In this document: positions 48,598 through 58,521 of the stretch, piece after piece
Layout: each line of letters begins with the position of its first letter
Numbering within the stretch: position 1 is the stretch's first letter
Assembly: GCF_904831005.1 (NCBI RefSeq)
Contig: NZ_LR882982.1
Coordinates: 1,984,001 to 2,048,000 of the forward strand
Length of the DNA stretch: 64,000 bases
Reading direction: 5' to 3'
DNA from: Microbacterium hydrocarbonoxydans
GTDB taxonomy: Bacteria > Actinomycetota > Actinomycetes > Actinomycetales > Microbacteriaceae
Program-made: the position numbers and the translations under genes
Notes under the pieces: generated by a model
What the model saw: the letters and a program-made list of their open reading frames with translations, nothing else
What the model was told of the DNA's origin: nothing
Databases searched by the model: none

Positions 48598-50130
48598 TCA
48601 CTCAGCCTTGTCGGCTGCCTTCTTGGCCGGGGCCTTCTTGGCAGCGGGCTTCTTCGCCGCGGGCTTCTCAGCCGCCTCGGCGTCATCAGCCTTCTTCGCC
48701 GGAGCCTTCTTCGCAGCCGGCTTCTTGGCTGCGGGCTTGTCGGCCGCCTCTGCGTCGTCATCCTTCTTCGCAGCGGCCTTCTTGGCGGGAGCCTTCTTGG
48801 CGGGCTTCTCGTCTGCCGGAGCGTCGCTCTCGGCAGCCGCCTCAGCCTCGTCATCGGTCACGACGAAGTCCGACAGATCGACGGCCTTGCCGTTCGTGTC
48901 GACGACCTTGACCTTGCCGAGCGCGATCGCGAGGGCCTTGTTACGGGCGACCTCGCCGACGAGCGCCGGAAGCTGGTTCGAGGACTGCAGCGCCTCGACG
49001 AACTCCTGCGGCGCCATGCCGTACTGCGATGCCGACTGGATGAGGTACTGCGAGAGCTCCTCCTGCGAGACCTGCACGTCGGCCTGCTCGGCGATCGTGT
49101 CGAGCAGCACCTGCGTGCGGAACTGCTTCTCGCTGGCCTCGGTCACCTCGGCGCGGTGCACGTCGTCTTCGAGACGGTTCTCGCCCTCGAGGTGGTTGTG
49201 CACCTCGTCTTCGATGAGCTGCGGCGGCACCGGGATCTCGATCTGCTCGAGCAGCGTCTCGACGAGCTTGTCGCGCGCGGCGGATCCCTGCGTGAAGACA
49301 CCCTGCTGTGCGACCCGCTCGGCGAGGCTCGCACGGAGCTCGGCGATCGTGTCGAACTCGCTGGCGATCTGTGCGAAGTCGTCGTCTGCCTCGGGGAGCT
49401 CGCGCTCCTTGACGGCCTTGACGCTCACCGAGACCTCGGCCTCGGAGCCGGCGTGGTCGCCGCCCACGAGAGCGGAGCGGAACGTCGTGTCCTCACCTGC
49501 GGTGAGCGACTCGATCGCGTCGTCGATGCCCTCGAGCAGCTCGCCCGAGCCGACCTCGTACGAGACGCCCTCGGCACGGTCGATCTCGGCGCCGTCGATC
49601 GTGGCGACGAGGTCGAGCTCGACGAAGTCACCCTTCGCTGCCGGACGGTCGACAGGAACGAGCGTGCCGAACCGGGCACGGAGCTTCTCGATCTCCTCAT
49701 CGAGTGCGGCCTCGTCGGCCTCGACGGCGTCGACCGTCAGGGTGATGCCGTCGTACGCCGGGATCTCGATCTCGGGACGGACGTCCACCTCGATGTCGAC
49801 GAGCAGATCGCCTGAGAAGTCCTTCTCGTTCGGCCACTGCGTGATCTCAGCGGCCGGACGACCGACGATGCGCAGCTTGTGCTCGGCAGACGCCTCGCGG
49901 AAGAACTTGTCGAGGCCCTCGTTGACCGCGTGCTCGATGACGGCACCGCGTCCGATGCGCTGATCGATGATCGGGGCCGGGACCTTGCCCTTGCGGAAGC
50001 CGGGGATCTGGACGTCCTGAGCGATGTGCTCGTAGGCGTGCGAGATGCTGGGCTTGAGGTCGTCAGGGGTGACCGTGATGCTGAGCTTGACCCGGGTCGG
50101 GGTGAGCTTCTCGACGGTGCTGTTCGCCAT
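48598..50130 (-). CDS. tig: Trigger factor with repetitive Lys-rich tail
   Basis: Ribosome-bound chaperone and prolyl isomerase, 510 residues against about 430-450 for most bacteria. The ribosome-binding domain carries the conserved GFRKGKVP signature, followed by the FKBP-type and helical arm domains. After about residue 435 the protein has a tail rich in Ala, Lys and Pro, including two near-identical tandem 24-residue repeats ([17 protein letters not shown] type). Such tails resemble histone-H1-like sequences and could contact RNA or ribosomes. The ATG has AGGAG nine bases upstream. Confidence 0.95.
   Translation of the reverse strand: MANSTVEKLTPTRVKLSITVTPDDLKPSISHAYEHIAQDVQIPGFRKGKVPAPIIDQRIGRGAVIEHAVNEGLDKFFREASAEHKLRIVGRPAAEITQWPNEKDFSGDLLVDIEVDVRPEIEIPAYDGITLTVDAVEADEAALDEEIEKLRARFGTLVPVDRPAAKGDFVELDLVATIDGAEIDRAEGVSYEVGSGELLEGIDDAIESLTAGEDTTFRSALVGGDHAGSEAEVSVSVKAVKERELPEADDDFAQIASEFDTIAELRASLAERVAQQGVFTQGSAARDKLVETLLEQIEIPVPPQLIEDEVHNHLEGENRLEDDVHRAEVTEASEKQFRTQVLLDTIAEQADVQVSQEELSQYLIQSASQYGMAPQEFVEALQSSNQLPALVGEVARNKALAIALGKVKVVDTNGKAVDLSDFVVTDDEAEAAAESDAPADEKPAKKAPAKKAAAKKDDDAEAADKPAAKKPAAKKAPAKKADDAEAAEKPAAKKPAAKKAPAKKAADKAE
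48616..48759. repeat. Two tandem 72-bp repeats at the tig 3' end
   Basis: Copies at 48616-48687 and 48688-48759 encode two 24-residue units that differ at one residue (Asp or Glu before Lys-Pro). Confidence 0.85.
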
Positions 50131-50192
50131 GCTGGTGTGTTCTCCTTGTGGTTTCCGCGCTGAATCGCGGCTGTCAGGCCGTTCGAGCCGTG

Positions 50193-50266
50193 TCGGGGCG
50201 ACAGGAGTTGAACCTGCGACCTCCCGCTCCCAAAGCGGGCGCTCTACCAAACTGAGCTACGCCCCG
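50193..50266 (-). tRNA. tRNA-Pro (anticodon TGG)
   Basis: A 74-base cloverleaf. Acceptor stem CGGGGCG/CGCCCCG, anticodon stem CCCGC/GCGGG with loop TTTGGGA giving TGG, discriminator A. CCA is not encoded. An inverted repeat, GAATCTGC-AC-GCAGATTC (50269-50286), lies at its 5' end, and TAGACT at 50297-50302 is a possible -10. Confidence 0.96.
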
Positions 50267-50330
50267 GGGAATCTGCACGCAGATTCAGCCCCACCGAGTC
50301 TAACGGACACGAGCACCTCCGAGAGTCCGC

Positions 50331-50336
50331 TATGAT
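50331..50336 (+). promoter_or_regulatory. -10 box (TATGAT) of tRNA-Gly
   Basis: TATGAT matches TATAAT at five of six positions and lies about 40 bases before the tRNA. No clear -35. Confidence 0.5.
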
Positions 50337-50376
50337 CGATGAGTCGGTACAAGCCGCAAGGTTTCGATCCGATATC

Positions 50377-50450
50377 GGGGCTGTAGCTTAGTGGTAAAGC
50401 CTCTGTCTTCCAAACAGATGATGCGAGTTCGATTCTCGTCAGCCCCTCCA
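50377..50450 (+). tRNA. tRNA-Gly (anticodon TCC)
   Basis: Acceptor stem GGGGCTG/CAGCCCC, anticodon stem TCTGT/ACAGA with loop CTTCCAA giving TCC, discriminator T and encoded CCA (50448-50450). A strong terminator follows five bases later. Confidence 0.97.
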
Positions 50451-50455
50451 CTGGA

Positions 50456-50482
50456 AAAGGCCCCCGCGACGCGGGGGCCTTT
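50456..50482 (+). terminator. Terminator of tRNA-Gly
   Basis: AAAGGCCCCCGC pairs with GCGGGGGCCTTT (12 base pairs, loop GAC), followed by a T-rich tail. Confidence 0.88.
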
Positions 50483-50588
50483 CTCTTTGCCTTCAGGAGC
50501 CGGGCCCCGCACCCTCACGGAGCAGGGGCACCGTACGACTCCTCGGCTCAGCCGTCGTAGGGCAGCGCGCCGCGAACACGCAGGCTGC

Positions 50589-50616
50589 GTCCCCGCTGAT
50601 CCGCGGGGACTAGAGT
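50589..50616 (+). promoter_or_regulatory. Palindrome and -10 box upstream of the HEVGH protein
   Basis: GTCCCCGC and GCGGGGAC form an inverted repeat (50589-50610, six-base spacer) that ends directly against TAGAGT (50611-50616), a candidate -10. A repressor bound here would cover the spacer region. Confidence 0.45.
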
Positions 50617-50652
50617 CTGGGTACGCAGGTTTCCCACGGAGGTCCCCACCGC

Positions 50653-51858
50653 ATGACTGCACCCGTCGACGTGGCCACCTCCGCCGTCGGAGGCCACACC
50701 GTCCCTCCGCGCTTCTCGAGCGACGTCGACGCAGCACCGAGGCGTCGCCGGAGGCGCCCGGGTATCGCAGCGGGTACCGTCACGGTCCTTGTCGCGGCCG
50801 CAGCCGTCGGCATTCTCCAGGTCGCCGCCAACGTCGGCTACGACGGGGCGCGCGACGAGTTCGATGCGGCGGCGTCTGCGGCTCGGAGCAGCACGGCGAC
50901 GGTCCGGCAGGAGCTGGCGTCGCTCAGCTCCACCGTCGATGCCGCCGAGCTGCTGAAGAGCGCAGATTCCGGCGTTCTCACGGCTCCCGATGCGAGGGAC
51001 TCTCTCGCATCGGCGACGATGAATGCCGATGAGGCCGCCGGCCCCGCCGAGAGCCTGCTGGCCGATTCTCCGCCGCGGGCGGCGTCCAAGCCTTCGGTGT
51101 TCTGGGAGCTCTTCGCAGCATCCGGTCAACTAGCCGCCGATGCGCGCGATCTCGACCACCTGGCTGCCGACCTCGATGCCGCGACGCCTCCGATGACCAC
51201 CGCCGACACCGAAGTGACCGATGCGGGTGTCGCTCTGCTCCGCTCAGCGTCCGAGGCAGCTCCCGCATTCGAGTCGGCGCATCTCTCGGCCAAGAACGAC
51301 GCCGTGGTCGCCCTGCGAGACGCGGCATCGCGAGCATCCGACACGACGATCCTCGATGCGTCGGCGGTCGAGGTGCTGGTGGCGATGCAGGACGCCGCGG
51401 CTGAGGTCGTGGCGACGGAGCAGGCCGAACTCGCTGAGAAGGCGGGCCCGTTGCAGGGCGCGCGCCTCGAGATCGAGGCCTTCGCGCGCTCACTGGCTCC
51501 CGGCGTGCTGCTCGAGTTCGATTGGAATCAGATCGTCAACAACGCCGGATACAACGGCAGCATGGGGGGCCTCACGCGCTGGTGGTGGGACGATCCCGAC
51601 CGAGCCTCGATCGAGTTGTCGAACTCGGTGGCCGAGCAGTGGCCGGACGAACGCAGCAAGGCCCTGATCGCGCACGAGGTCGGTCACGCGATCAGTGTGA
51701 AGTGCGAGGACATGTACGACTCATCGACCCAGGACAGCATCGAGAAGTGGGCGACGGCGTGGGCGATCAGCATGGGCTTCACAGATGATGCCAACGGGGT
51801 CTGGGCCTATGGATACCCGCCGCAGTCCTACATCGACGCCGCATCCGGGTGCCGCTGA
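50653..51858 (+). CDS. Membrane-anchored protein with HEVGH zinc-metallopeptidase motif
   Basis: A 401-residue protein of unknown family. A basic cytoplasmic N-terminus (RRRRRRP near residue 31-37) is followed by one hydrophobic helix (about 38-60) and a long Ala/Asp/Glu-rich helical stalk (about 65-275). The C-terminal 120 residues look like a folded domain. HEVGH at 341-345, inside ALIAHEVGHAIS, and E364 in IEKWATAWAI fit a gluzincin-type zinc site. The N-in orientation predicted by the basic start would place this domain outside the cell. GGAGG precedes the ATG. It is bounded by the tRNA-Gly terminator and the hairpin at 51875. Confidence 0.75.
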   Translation: MTAPVDVATSAVGGHTVPPRFSSDVDAAPRRRRRRPGIAAGTVTVLVAAAAVGILQVAANVGYDGARDEFDAAASAARSSTATVRQELASLSSTVDAAELLKSADSGVLTAPDARDSLASATMNADEAAGPAESLLADSPPRAASKPSVFWELFAASGQLAADARDLDHLAADLDAATPPMTTADTEVTDAGVALLRSASEAAPAFESAHLSAKNDAVVALRDAASRASDTTILDASAVEVLVAMQDAAAEVVATEQAELAEKAGPLQGARLEIEAFARSLAPGVLLEFDWNQIVNNAGYNGSMGGLTRWWWDDPDRASIELSNSVAEQWPDERSKALIAHEVGHAISVKCEDMYDSSTQDSIEKWATAWAISMGFTDDANGVWAYGYPPQSYIDAASGCR

Positions 51859-51874
51859 GTCGACGCCTGACGCA

Positions 51875-51911
51875 GAAGAGGCCGCCGCGATCGAATCGCG
51901 GCGGCCTCTTC
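51875..51911. terminator. Bidirectional terminator
   Basis: A 17-base-pair perfect stem, GAAGAGGCCGCCGCGAT with its complement, loop CGA, between the HEVGH gene and rbpA which converge here. Confidence 0.88.
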
Positions 51912-51926
51912 TCGGTCACATCGAGG

Positions 51927-52280
51927 TCACTGTCCTCGACGTTCGCGCAGCTGGGTCAGAGCGTCCTCGAGGAGCTGCACGGCTTCCTCGTCGGTACGCC
52001 GCTCTTTCACATACGCGAGGTGGGTCTTGTACGGCTCGGTCTTCGCGAGCGCAGGAGGATTCTCCTTGTCACGACCGGCCGGGAGTCCCGACTGCGGGTG
52101 GTCGATCGTCTCGGGGATCTCCTCTTCGGGGAGCCCCGCGGCGAAGTAGCGGACGGTCTCGTTGCCGAGGCCGTCCCAGTACGAGACCGCGATGCGGTCT
52201 GCGTGGTAGCCATGGTCCTGCTCGCCCATGGGGCCGGAACCCACTCGGGTCCCTCGGATCGCGTTGCCGCCGGTAGCCAT
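51927..52280 (-). CDS. rbpA: RNA polymerase-binding protein RbpA
   Basis: A 117-residue actinobacterial transcription factor that binds RNA polymerase and the housekeeping sigma factor and stabilises the open complex. It begins MATGGNAIRGTRVGSGPMGE, as in other RbpA proteins, and contains the YWDGLGNETVRYFA core. The ATG shares one base with the secG stop (TGATG). RbpA is not found outside actinobacteria, which supports the assignment of the organism. Confidence 0.96.
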   Translation of the reverse strand: MATGGNAIRGTRVGSGPMGEQDHGYHADRIAVSYWDGLGNETVRYFAAGLPEEEIPETIDHPQSGLPAGRDKENPPALAKTEPYKTHLAYVKERRTDEEAVQLLEDALTQLRERRGQ

Positions 52281-52528
52281 CAGATCACCTCGAACTTCGT
52301 GATGAGACCGAGCGCCACGATCGACACGAACCACGCGAGAGCGAGGATCACCGTGAAGCGATTGAGGTTGCGCTCAGCGAGGCCCGACGAGCCGACAGCC
52401 GACGTCATTCCTCCACCGAACATGTCGGACAGGCCGCCGCCGCGACCCTTGTGGAGGAGGATGAGGAGAGTCAGCAGGACGCTGGTTATACCCAGCACCA
52501 CCTGCAGGACGAACTCGAGAATTTCCAC
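52280..52528 (-). CDS. secG: Preprotein translocase subunit SecG
   Basis: An 82-residue SecG with two membrane helices separated by a Gly-rich loop (KGRGGGLSDMFGGG), the conserved cytoplasmic loop of the family. The start is a GTG at 52526-52528. It has a short leader with a small hairpin (52547-52562, GGGGCA/TGCCCC). Together with rbpA it follows the tpiA terminator and probably has its own promoter. Confidence 0.95.
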   Translation of the reverse strand: MEILEFVLQVVLGITSVLLTLLILLHKGRGGGLSDMFGGGMTSAVGSSGLAERNLNRFTVILALAWFVSIVALGLITKFEVI

Positions 52529-52573
52529 GAGAAAGAGCCTTTCGCTGGGGCAGGATTGCCCCGGTAACGGTCA

Positions 52574-52579
52574 AGTATA
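52574..52579 (-). promoter_or_regulatory. -10 box (TATACT) for secG-rbpA
   Basis: TATACT on the minus strand, directly after the tpiA terminator hairpin. The start would lie near 52567, giving a leader of about 39 bases before secG. Confidence 0.5.
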
Positions 52580-52581
52580 CG

Positions 52582-52609
52582 GTGCGGCGGGGCGCGAGCC
52601 CCGCCGCAC
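52582..52609 (-). terminator. Terminator of gap-pgk-tpiA
   Basis: GTGCGGCGGGGC pairs with GCCCCGCCGCAC (12 base pairs), loop GCGA on the plus strand, just past the tpiA stop codon. Confidence 0.85.
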
Positions 52610-52611
52610 AC

Positions 52612-53403
52612 TCATACGCCGACGTGCTTCTCGAAGCGGATGATCGCAGCGAACTCATCGACCACGAGGCTCGCGCCTCCGACGAGTGCACCGTCGACAT
52701 CGGGCTCACGCATGAAGCTGGCGATGTTCGCGGCCTTGACCGATCCGCCGTACAGGACCCGGGTGCGCGCCGCGGCATCGTCACCGAGGACCTTGGCGAT
52801 CACCGCACGCAGCGCGGCGCAGACATCCTGCGCCTGCTGAGGCGTCGCGGCCTGTCCCGAGCCGATGGCCCAGACCGGCTCGTACGCCACCACGATGTCG
52901 GCATCCTTCGAGAGTCCCTGCAGAGCCGCCTCGAGCTGACCTGAGGGCACGGCGCTGGCACCGAACTTCTCGAGGTCCTCGGCCGTCTCACCCACGCAGA
53001 TCACAGGCGACAGACCGTGCTTCAACGCGGCCTTCGTCTTGGCTGCCACGACGTCATCCGACTCCGCGTGGTACTCACGACGCTCGGAGTGACCGATGAT
53101 GACGTACTTCGCGTCGAGCTTCGCGAGGAACGCGCCCGAGATCTCGCCGGTGTACGCCCCGGAATCATGAGCCGAGAGGTCCTGCGCGCCGAGGGCGAAC
53201 GGGATCTTGTCGGCGTCGATCAGGGTCTGCACGCTGCGGATGTCGGTGAAGGGCGGGAAGACCGCGACCTCGACCGAGCCGTCCTCGTGCTTGGCGTCCT
53301 TGAGAGTCCAGTGCAGCTTCTGCACGAAGGCGACCGCCTGCAGGTGGTCGAGATTCATCTTCCAGTTTCCCGCGATCAGCGGGGTACGGGTGTTCACACC
53401 CAT
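52612..53403 (-). CDS. tpiA: Triosephosphate isomerase
   Basis: Interconverts dihydroxyacetone phosphate and glyceraldehyde 3-phosphate. 263 residues, with the active-site lysine in GNWKMN, the histidine in IIGHSERR and the glutamate in AYEPVWAIG. The ATG overlaps the end of pgk by ten bases. The three glycolytic genes gap, pgk and tpiA are consecutive and closed by one terminator. Confidence 0.98.
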   Translation of the reverse strand: MGVNTRTPLIAGNWKMNLDHLQAVAFVQKLHWTLKDAKHEDGSVEVAVFPPFTDIRSVQTLIDADKIPFALGAQDLSAHDSGAYTGEISGAFLAKLDAKYVIIGHSERREYHAESDDVVAAKTKAALKHGLSPVICVGETAEDLEKFGASAVPSGQLEAALQGLSKDADIVVAYEPVWAIGSGQAATPQQAQDVCAALRAVIAKVLGDDAAARTRVLYGGSVKAANIASFMREPDVDGALVGGASLVVDEFAAIIRFEKHVGV

Positions 53404-54608
53404 CCGAGCACCTCCAGGCCGGGTAGTTTCTTGCCCTCGAGGAACTCGAGGCTGGCGCCGCCACCGGTCGAGATGTGACCGAACTGATCGTCGGTGAAGC
53501 CGAGCTGACGCACGGCCGCAGCCGAGTCGCCGCCGCCGACGACGCTGAGGCCGTCGACTTCGGTGAGCGCCTGCGCGACCGCCTTCGTGCCGCCGGCGAA
53601 GGCCGGGAACTCGAACACGCCCATCGGGCCGTTCCAGAACACCGTCTTCGACCCACGGATGACGTCTGCAAACCGAGCAGCCGTCTCCGGCCCGATGTCC
53701 AGACCGATGCCGGAGGAGCCGAATGCAGTGCTCTCGATGGCGTCGGCGGCAGTGATCTCATGGTCCGCGTCCGCGGAGAACGAGGATGCGACGACCACAT
53801 CGGTCGGGAGCACGAGTTCCACACCGCGCTTCTCGGCCTCGGCGATGTAGCCGCGGACCGTCTCGAGCTGGTCTTCCTCGAGCAGGCTCGACGCCACTGC
53901 GTGGCCCTGTGCCTTCAGGAAGGTGAACAGCATGCCGCCGCCGACGAGGATGCGATCCACGCGCGGCAGCAGGTGCGAGATGACGCCGAGCTTGTCGCTG
54001 ACCTTCGAACCGCCGAGCACGACCGCGTACGGGCGCTCAGGGTTCTCGGTGAGGCGGTCGAGCACATCGAGCTCGGCTGCGATGAGCAGGCCGGCGGCCG
54101 ACGGCAGCAGCTCGGCGAGGTCGTAGACGCTCGCCTGCTTGCGGTGCACGACGCCGAAACCGTCGGAGACGAACACGTCTCCGAGCTCCGCGAGCTGAGC
54201 TGCGAAGGCGCCGCGCTCGGCGTCGTCCTTCGAGGTCTCCCCCGGGTTGAAACGCAGGTTCTCGATCACGACGATACCGCCGTCCTCGAGCGAGGCCACG
54301 GCCTCCTGCGCCGACTCGCCGACGGTGTCGCGAGCGAACGCCACCGGCTTGCCGAGCAGCTCGGACAGCCGCTGGGCGACCGGCGCGAGACTGTACTGCG
54401 GGTCGGGCGCGCCGTCGGGGCGGCCGAGGTGCGAGCACACGACGACGCGGGCGCCCGCGTTGATGAGTGCGTTGAGGGTAGGCAACGAGGCGCGGACACG
54501 GCCATCGTCCGTGATGATCCCATCCCGCAGGGGGACGTTGAGATCACAACGGACGATGACGCGCTTGCCCTCGAGCGAACCCAGTGAATCCAGGGTGCGC
54601 AGAGTCAT
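53394..54608 (-). CDS. pgk: Phosphoglycerate kinase
   Basis: Transfers phosphate from 1,3-bisphosphoglycerate to ADP. 404 residues, with the N-terminal RCDLNVPL and SHLGRPDG substrate motifs and the C-terminal nucleotide motif ending in [11 protein letters not shown]. It starts ten bases after the gap stop codon without a strong ribosome site, so coupling is likely. Its stop lies within tpiA. Confidence 0.98.
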   Translation of the reverse strand: MTLRTLDSLGSLEGKRVIVRCDLNVPLRDGIITDDGRVRASLPTLNALINAGARVVVCSHLGRPDGAPDPQYSLAPVAQRLSELLGKPVAFARDTVGESAQEAVASLEDGGIVVIENLRFNPGETSKDDAERGAFAAQLAELGDVFVSDGFGVVHRKQASVYDLAELLPSAAGLLIAAELDVLDRLTENPERPYAVVLGGSKVSDKLGVISHLLPRVDRILVGGGMLFTFLKAQGHAVASSLLEEDQLETVRGYIAEAEKRGVELVLPTDVVVASSFSADADHEITAADAIESTAFGSSGIGLDIGPETAARFADVIRGSKTVFWNGPMGVFEFPAFAGGTKAVAQALTEVDGLSVVGGGDSAAAVRQLGFTDDQFGHISTGGGASLEFLEGKKLPGLEVLGWV

Positions 54609-54618
54609 GGGAGATGTC

Positions 54619-55629
<1,011 letters not shown>

Positions 55630-55705
55630 TCAGGTCTCCCTGTTTCTCGTGCGCTGTGCGCAGCAATCGTGCGTGCGCGGTGCGCGGGGGTTTTTGGCTG
55701 AGATG

Positions 55706-55737
55706 GCGTCCCGACGAGACTTGGCCCGTCGGGACGC
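55706..55737 (-). terminator. Terminator of sodA
   Basis: GCGTCCCGACG pairs with CGTCGGGACGC (11 base pairs, ten-base loop), just past the sodA stop codon. Confidence 0.75.
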
Positions 55738-55744
55738 GACCCGA

Positions 55745-56371
55745 TTACGACAGTACCAGCAGGCCGTTCGTCTTCTCGCGGGCGACCTCGAAGCGCTGAG
55801 CGACGTTCTCCCAGTTGGCGATGTTCCACGCGGCCTTCACGTAGTCGGCCTTGACGTTGAGGTAATCGAGGTAGAAGGCGTGCTCCCACATGTCCAGCTG
55901 GAACAGCGGCACGGTTCCCTGCGCGGTGTTGGACTGCTGGTCGAACAGCTGCTGGATGATCAGGCGCTGACCGATCGAGTCCCAGCTGAGGACCGACCAG
56001 CCGGAGCCCTGGATTCCGAGTGCGTTGGCAGTGAAGTGCGCCTGGAACTTCTCGAACGAGCCGAAGAACTCGTCGATCGCGGCCTTGAGCTCGCCCTCGG
56101 GCTGTCCGCCGCCGGTCGGCGAAAGGTTGGTCCAGAAGATGGAGTGGTTGACGTGTCCACCGAGGTTGAACGCGAGGTCCTTCTCGAGCTTGTTCACGTT
56201 CGCGAGATTGCCGCTGTCGCGCGCCTCGGCGAGCTGCTCGAGCGCGGTGTTGGCGCCGGCGACGTAGGTCGCGTGGTGCTTGTCATGGTGCAGCTCCATG
56301 ATCTTGCCGCTGATGTGCGGCTCGAGGGCTGCGAAGTCGTAGGGAAGGTCGGGGAGCGTGTAGGTCGCCAT
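55745..56371 (-). CDS. sodA: Superoxide dismutase (Mn/Fe family)
   Basis: A 208-residue superoxide dismutase. The metal ligands are H28 in ELHHDKHH, H76 in NHSIFW, and the Asp and His of DMWEHAFY. The metal cannot be fixed from these motifs; most actinobacterial forms use manganese. The ATG at 56371 starts the conserved TYTLPDLPYD; upstream ATGs would add sequence not typical of the family. It stands alone between terminators, so it is probably separately transcribed. Confidence 0.97.
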   Translation of the reverse strand: MATYTLPDLPYDFAALEPHISGKIMELHHDKHHATYVAGANTALEQLAEARDSGNLANVNKLEKDLAFNLGGHVNHSIFWTNLSPTGGGQPEGELKAAIDEFFGSFEKFQAHFTANALGIQGSGWSVLSWDSIGQRLIIQQLFDQQSNTAQGTVPLFQLDMWEHAFYLDYLNVKADYVKAAWNIANWENVAQRFEVAREKTNGLLVLS

Positions 56372-56508
56372 GTCGCTTTTCATCCAATCCGCGCCGCGCC
56401 GCGGCGCTTGCCGATCCTCCGCGCCACCGAAGTGCGGTGCGGAGCGGACGTAACTCATCCTAGTGACGACAACGCATCGTCACTCCTGATCCTTCCCCCA
56501 TATGACGA

Positions 56509-56542
56509 AGCGAGGCGACCCCTTGACAGGGGTCGCCTCGCT
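56509..56542 (-). terminator. Terminator of the uvrA-uvrC-rapZ-whiA run
   Basis: AGCGAGGCGACCCCT pairs with AGGGGTCGCCTCGCT (15 base pairs, loop TGAC), 15 bases past the whiA stop codon. Confidence 0.88.
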
Positions 56543-56557
56543 CGGTTCTCCGATGTC

Positions 56558-57535
56558 TCAGACGTCGAGCCCCGCCGGGACCGCGGCCTCCGTACCGGGA
56601 ATGCCCTCCTGCTGCGCGCGCTTGTCGGCCATGGCCAGAAGGCGGCGGATGCGACCGGCCACGGCATCCTTCGTCATGGGCGGATCGGCATGGTGTCCGA
56701 GCTCGTCGAGGCTCGCGTCACGGTGCGCGAGGCGCAGCTCGCCGGCGACCTTGAGGTGGTCGGGCACGTCGTCCGCGAGGATCTCGAGGGCGCGCTCGAC
56801 GCGCGCGCATGCGGCGACAGCGGCCTGCGCCGATCGACGGAGGTTGGCATCGTCGAAGTTCACGAGACGGTTGACTCCGGCGCGCACCTCGCGGCGCTGG
56901 CGCATCTCCTCCCAGGCGATCGCCGTCTTCTGCGCGCCCATCTCGCTCAGGACCGTGCGGATCGCCTCCCCCTCGCGCACCACGACTCGCGGCATGCCAC
57001 GGACCTCGCGCGCCTTGGCCGCCACACCGAGTCGATGTGCCGCACCGACGAGAGCCATAGCGGCCTCCGATGACGGGCAGGAGACCTCGAGCATCGCTGA
57101 GCGCCCGGGCTCGCTGAGGGTGCCGGCGGCGAGGAACGCGCCGCGCCACAAACCCGCGATCTCTGCGCGGGAACCCGTCGTGAGACGGTTGGGAAGACCG
57201 CGCACCGGCCGTCGGCGCTGATCGAGCAGCCCCGTCTGGCGGGCGAGAGTCTCACCGGCCGCGATCACCCGCACCGCCCACCGCGCGCCGTCGTTGGCAC
57301 TGCTCGACTGCACCTGAGCGATCTCCGGACGCACGCCGTAGATCTCTGCCAGGTCGCGGGCGACACGCTGGGCGAGCACCTCTGCATCCACCTCGGCCTC
57401 GACAGCGACCCGTCCGGCGATCGAGTGCAACCCACCGGCGAACCGGAGGATCGATGTGACCTCCGCGACGCGCACCGTGGGGGGTGCATTGCGGATGCTG
57501 ACAAGCTCAGCTTTGACGTCGGTGGTTAGTGCCAC
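56558..57535 (-). CDS. whiA: DNA-binding protein WhiA
   Basis: A 325-residue regulator with a LAGLIDADG-like N-terminal part and a C-terminal helix-turn-helix. In Streptomyces it controls sporulation and cell division genes; it is conserved in non-sporulating actinobacteria as well. The HTH region includes [20 protein letters not shown] near the end. The start is a GTG with AGGAG four to five bases upstream. It lies 68 bases after rapZ, with no yvcK gene between, which is the usual neighbour in other actinobacteria. Confidence 0.95.
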   Translation of the reverse strand: MALTTDVKAELVSIRNAPPTVRVAEVTSILRFAGGLHSIAGRVAVEAEVDAEVLAQRVARDLAEIYGVRPEIAQVQSSSANDGARWAVRVIAAGETLARQTGLLDQRRRPVRGLPNRLTTGSRAEIAGLWRGAFLAAGTLSEPGRSAMLEVSCPSSEAAMALVGAAHRLGVAAKAREVRGMPRVVVREGEAIRTVLSEMGAQKTAIAWEEMRQRREVRAGVNRLVNFDDANLRRSAQAAVAACARVERALEILADDVPDHLKVAGELRLAHRDASLDELGHHADPPMTKDAVAGRIRRLLAMADKRAQQEGIPGTEAAVPAGLDV

Positions 57536-57603
57536 GACACTCCTTCACGCTCACGCGCCGGATCGCGACGCAAACCTCCAGCTTACTCGGCCCGACGCCG
57601 GTC

Positions 57604-58476
57604 TCACTCCCGGCCGAGGTCCCGGTGTCGCACGTTGACGGCCACCCCGGGCACGGTGGCCAGGCGACGCGCCAGTTCTTCGGCCATCGCGACGGAACGG
57701 TGCTTGCCTCCCGTGCATCCGATCGCGACGGTGGAATGACTCTTGTTCTCGCGCTGGTATCCCTCGAGCACCGGCGTCAGCGCTGCCGCGTACGCGTCGA
57801 GGAACTCTGCAGCTCCTTGGCGGGACAGCACGTACTCGCGCACCCGCTCGTCCTTGCCTGTGAGTCCGCGCAACTCTTCGTTCCAGAACGGGTTCGGGAG
57901 GAACCGCATGTCCGCGACGAGATCGACGTCGGTGGGAAGTCCGTACTTGAAGCCGAAGCTCATCAGGGTTACCCGGTGTCGCGCCGCGCCCTCTTCGGCG
58001 AAGAGCTCGGACACCTGGGTCGCCAGCTGGTGGATGTTCAGGGACGAGGTGTCGATCACGAGATCGGCGGCTTCGCGGATGGGGGCGAGCTTGGAGCGCT
58101 CGACGCGGATGCCGTCGAGCAGCGTGCCGTCGTCCTGCAGAGGGTGCGGCCGGCGAACCGCCTCGAAGCGGCGCACGAGCACGTCGTCGGACGCGTCGAG
58201 GAAGAGGACGCGGATGGCGCCACGAGAGCGCAGGGCACGCGTCACACCCGGAAAGTCATCGAACAGGTTGCGTCCGCGAACGTCGACCACAGCGGCGATC
58301 TTCGGCAGCGAGGTGCCCCCCATGTCGGTGAGGTCGAGGAGCGGGCGGAGGATCTGTGGGGGCAGGTTGTCGACGACGTACCACCCGAGATCCTCGAGTG
58401 CGTTGGCGACCGTCGTGCGTCCCGCGCCCGACATGCCCGTGACGATGAGGAACTCGCCTTTGTCCCCGTCAGCCAT
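57604..58476 (-). CDS. rapZ: RNase adapter / nucleotide-binding protein RapZ
   Basis: A 290-residue P-loop protein. In E. coli RapZ guides RNase E to a small RNA, but in Gram-positives its role is not settled. Walker A is GMSGAGRTT (residues 14-22), with Arg at the usual lysine position, as seen in actinobacterial members. A conserved VVDNLPP follows, and [17 protein letters not shown] near the end is the family signature. The ATG is preceded by AAGGAG. It lies between uvrC and whiA. Confidence 0.95.
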   Translation of the reverse strand: MADGDKGEFLIVTGMSGAGRTTVANALEDLGWYVVDNLPPQILRPLLDLTDMGGTSLPKIAAVVDVRGRNLFDDFPGVTRALRSRGAIRVLFLDASDDVLVRRFEAVRRPHPLQDDGTLLDGIRVERSKLAPIREAADLVIDTSSLNIHQLATQVSELFAEEGAARHRVTLMSFGFKYGLPTDVDLVADMRFLPNPFWNEELRGLTGKDERVREYVLSRQGAAEFLDAYAAALTPVLEGYQRENKSHSTVAIGCTGGKHRSVAMAEELARRLATVPGVAVNVRHRDLGRE

Positions 58477-58521
58477 GGTTGCTCCTTCTCCCCCGCTGAC
58501 CTCAAGCCTAGCGACTGCGCG

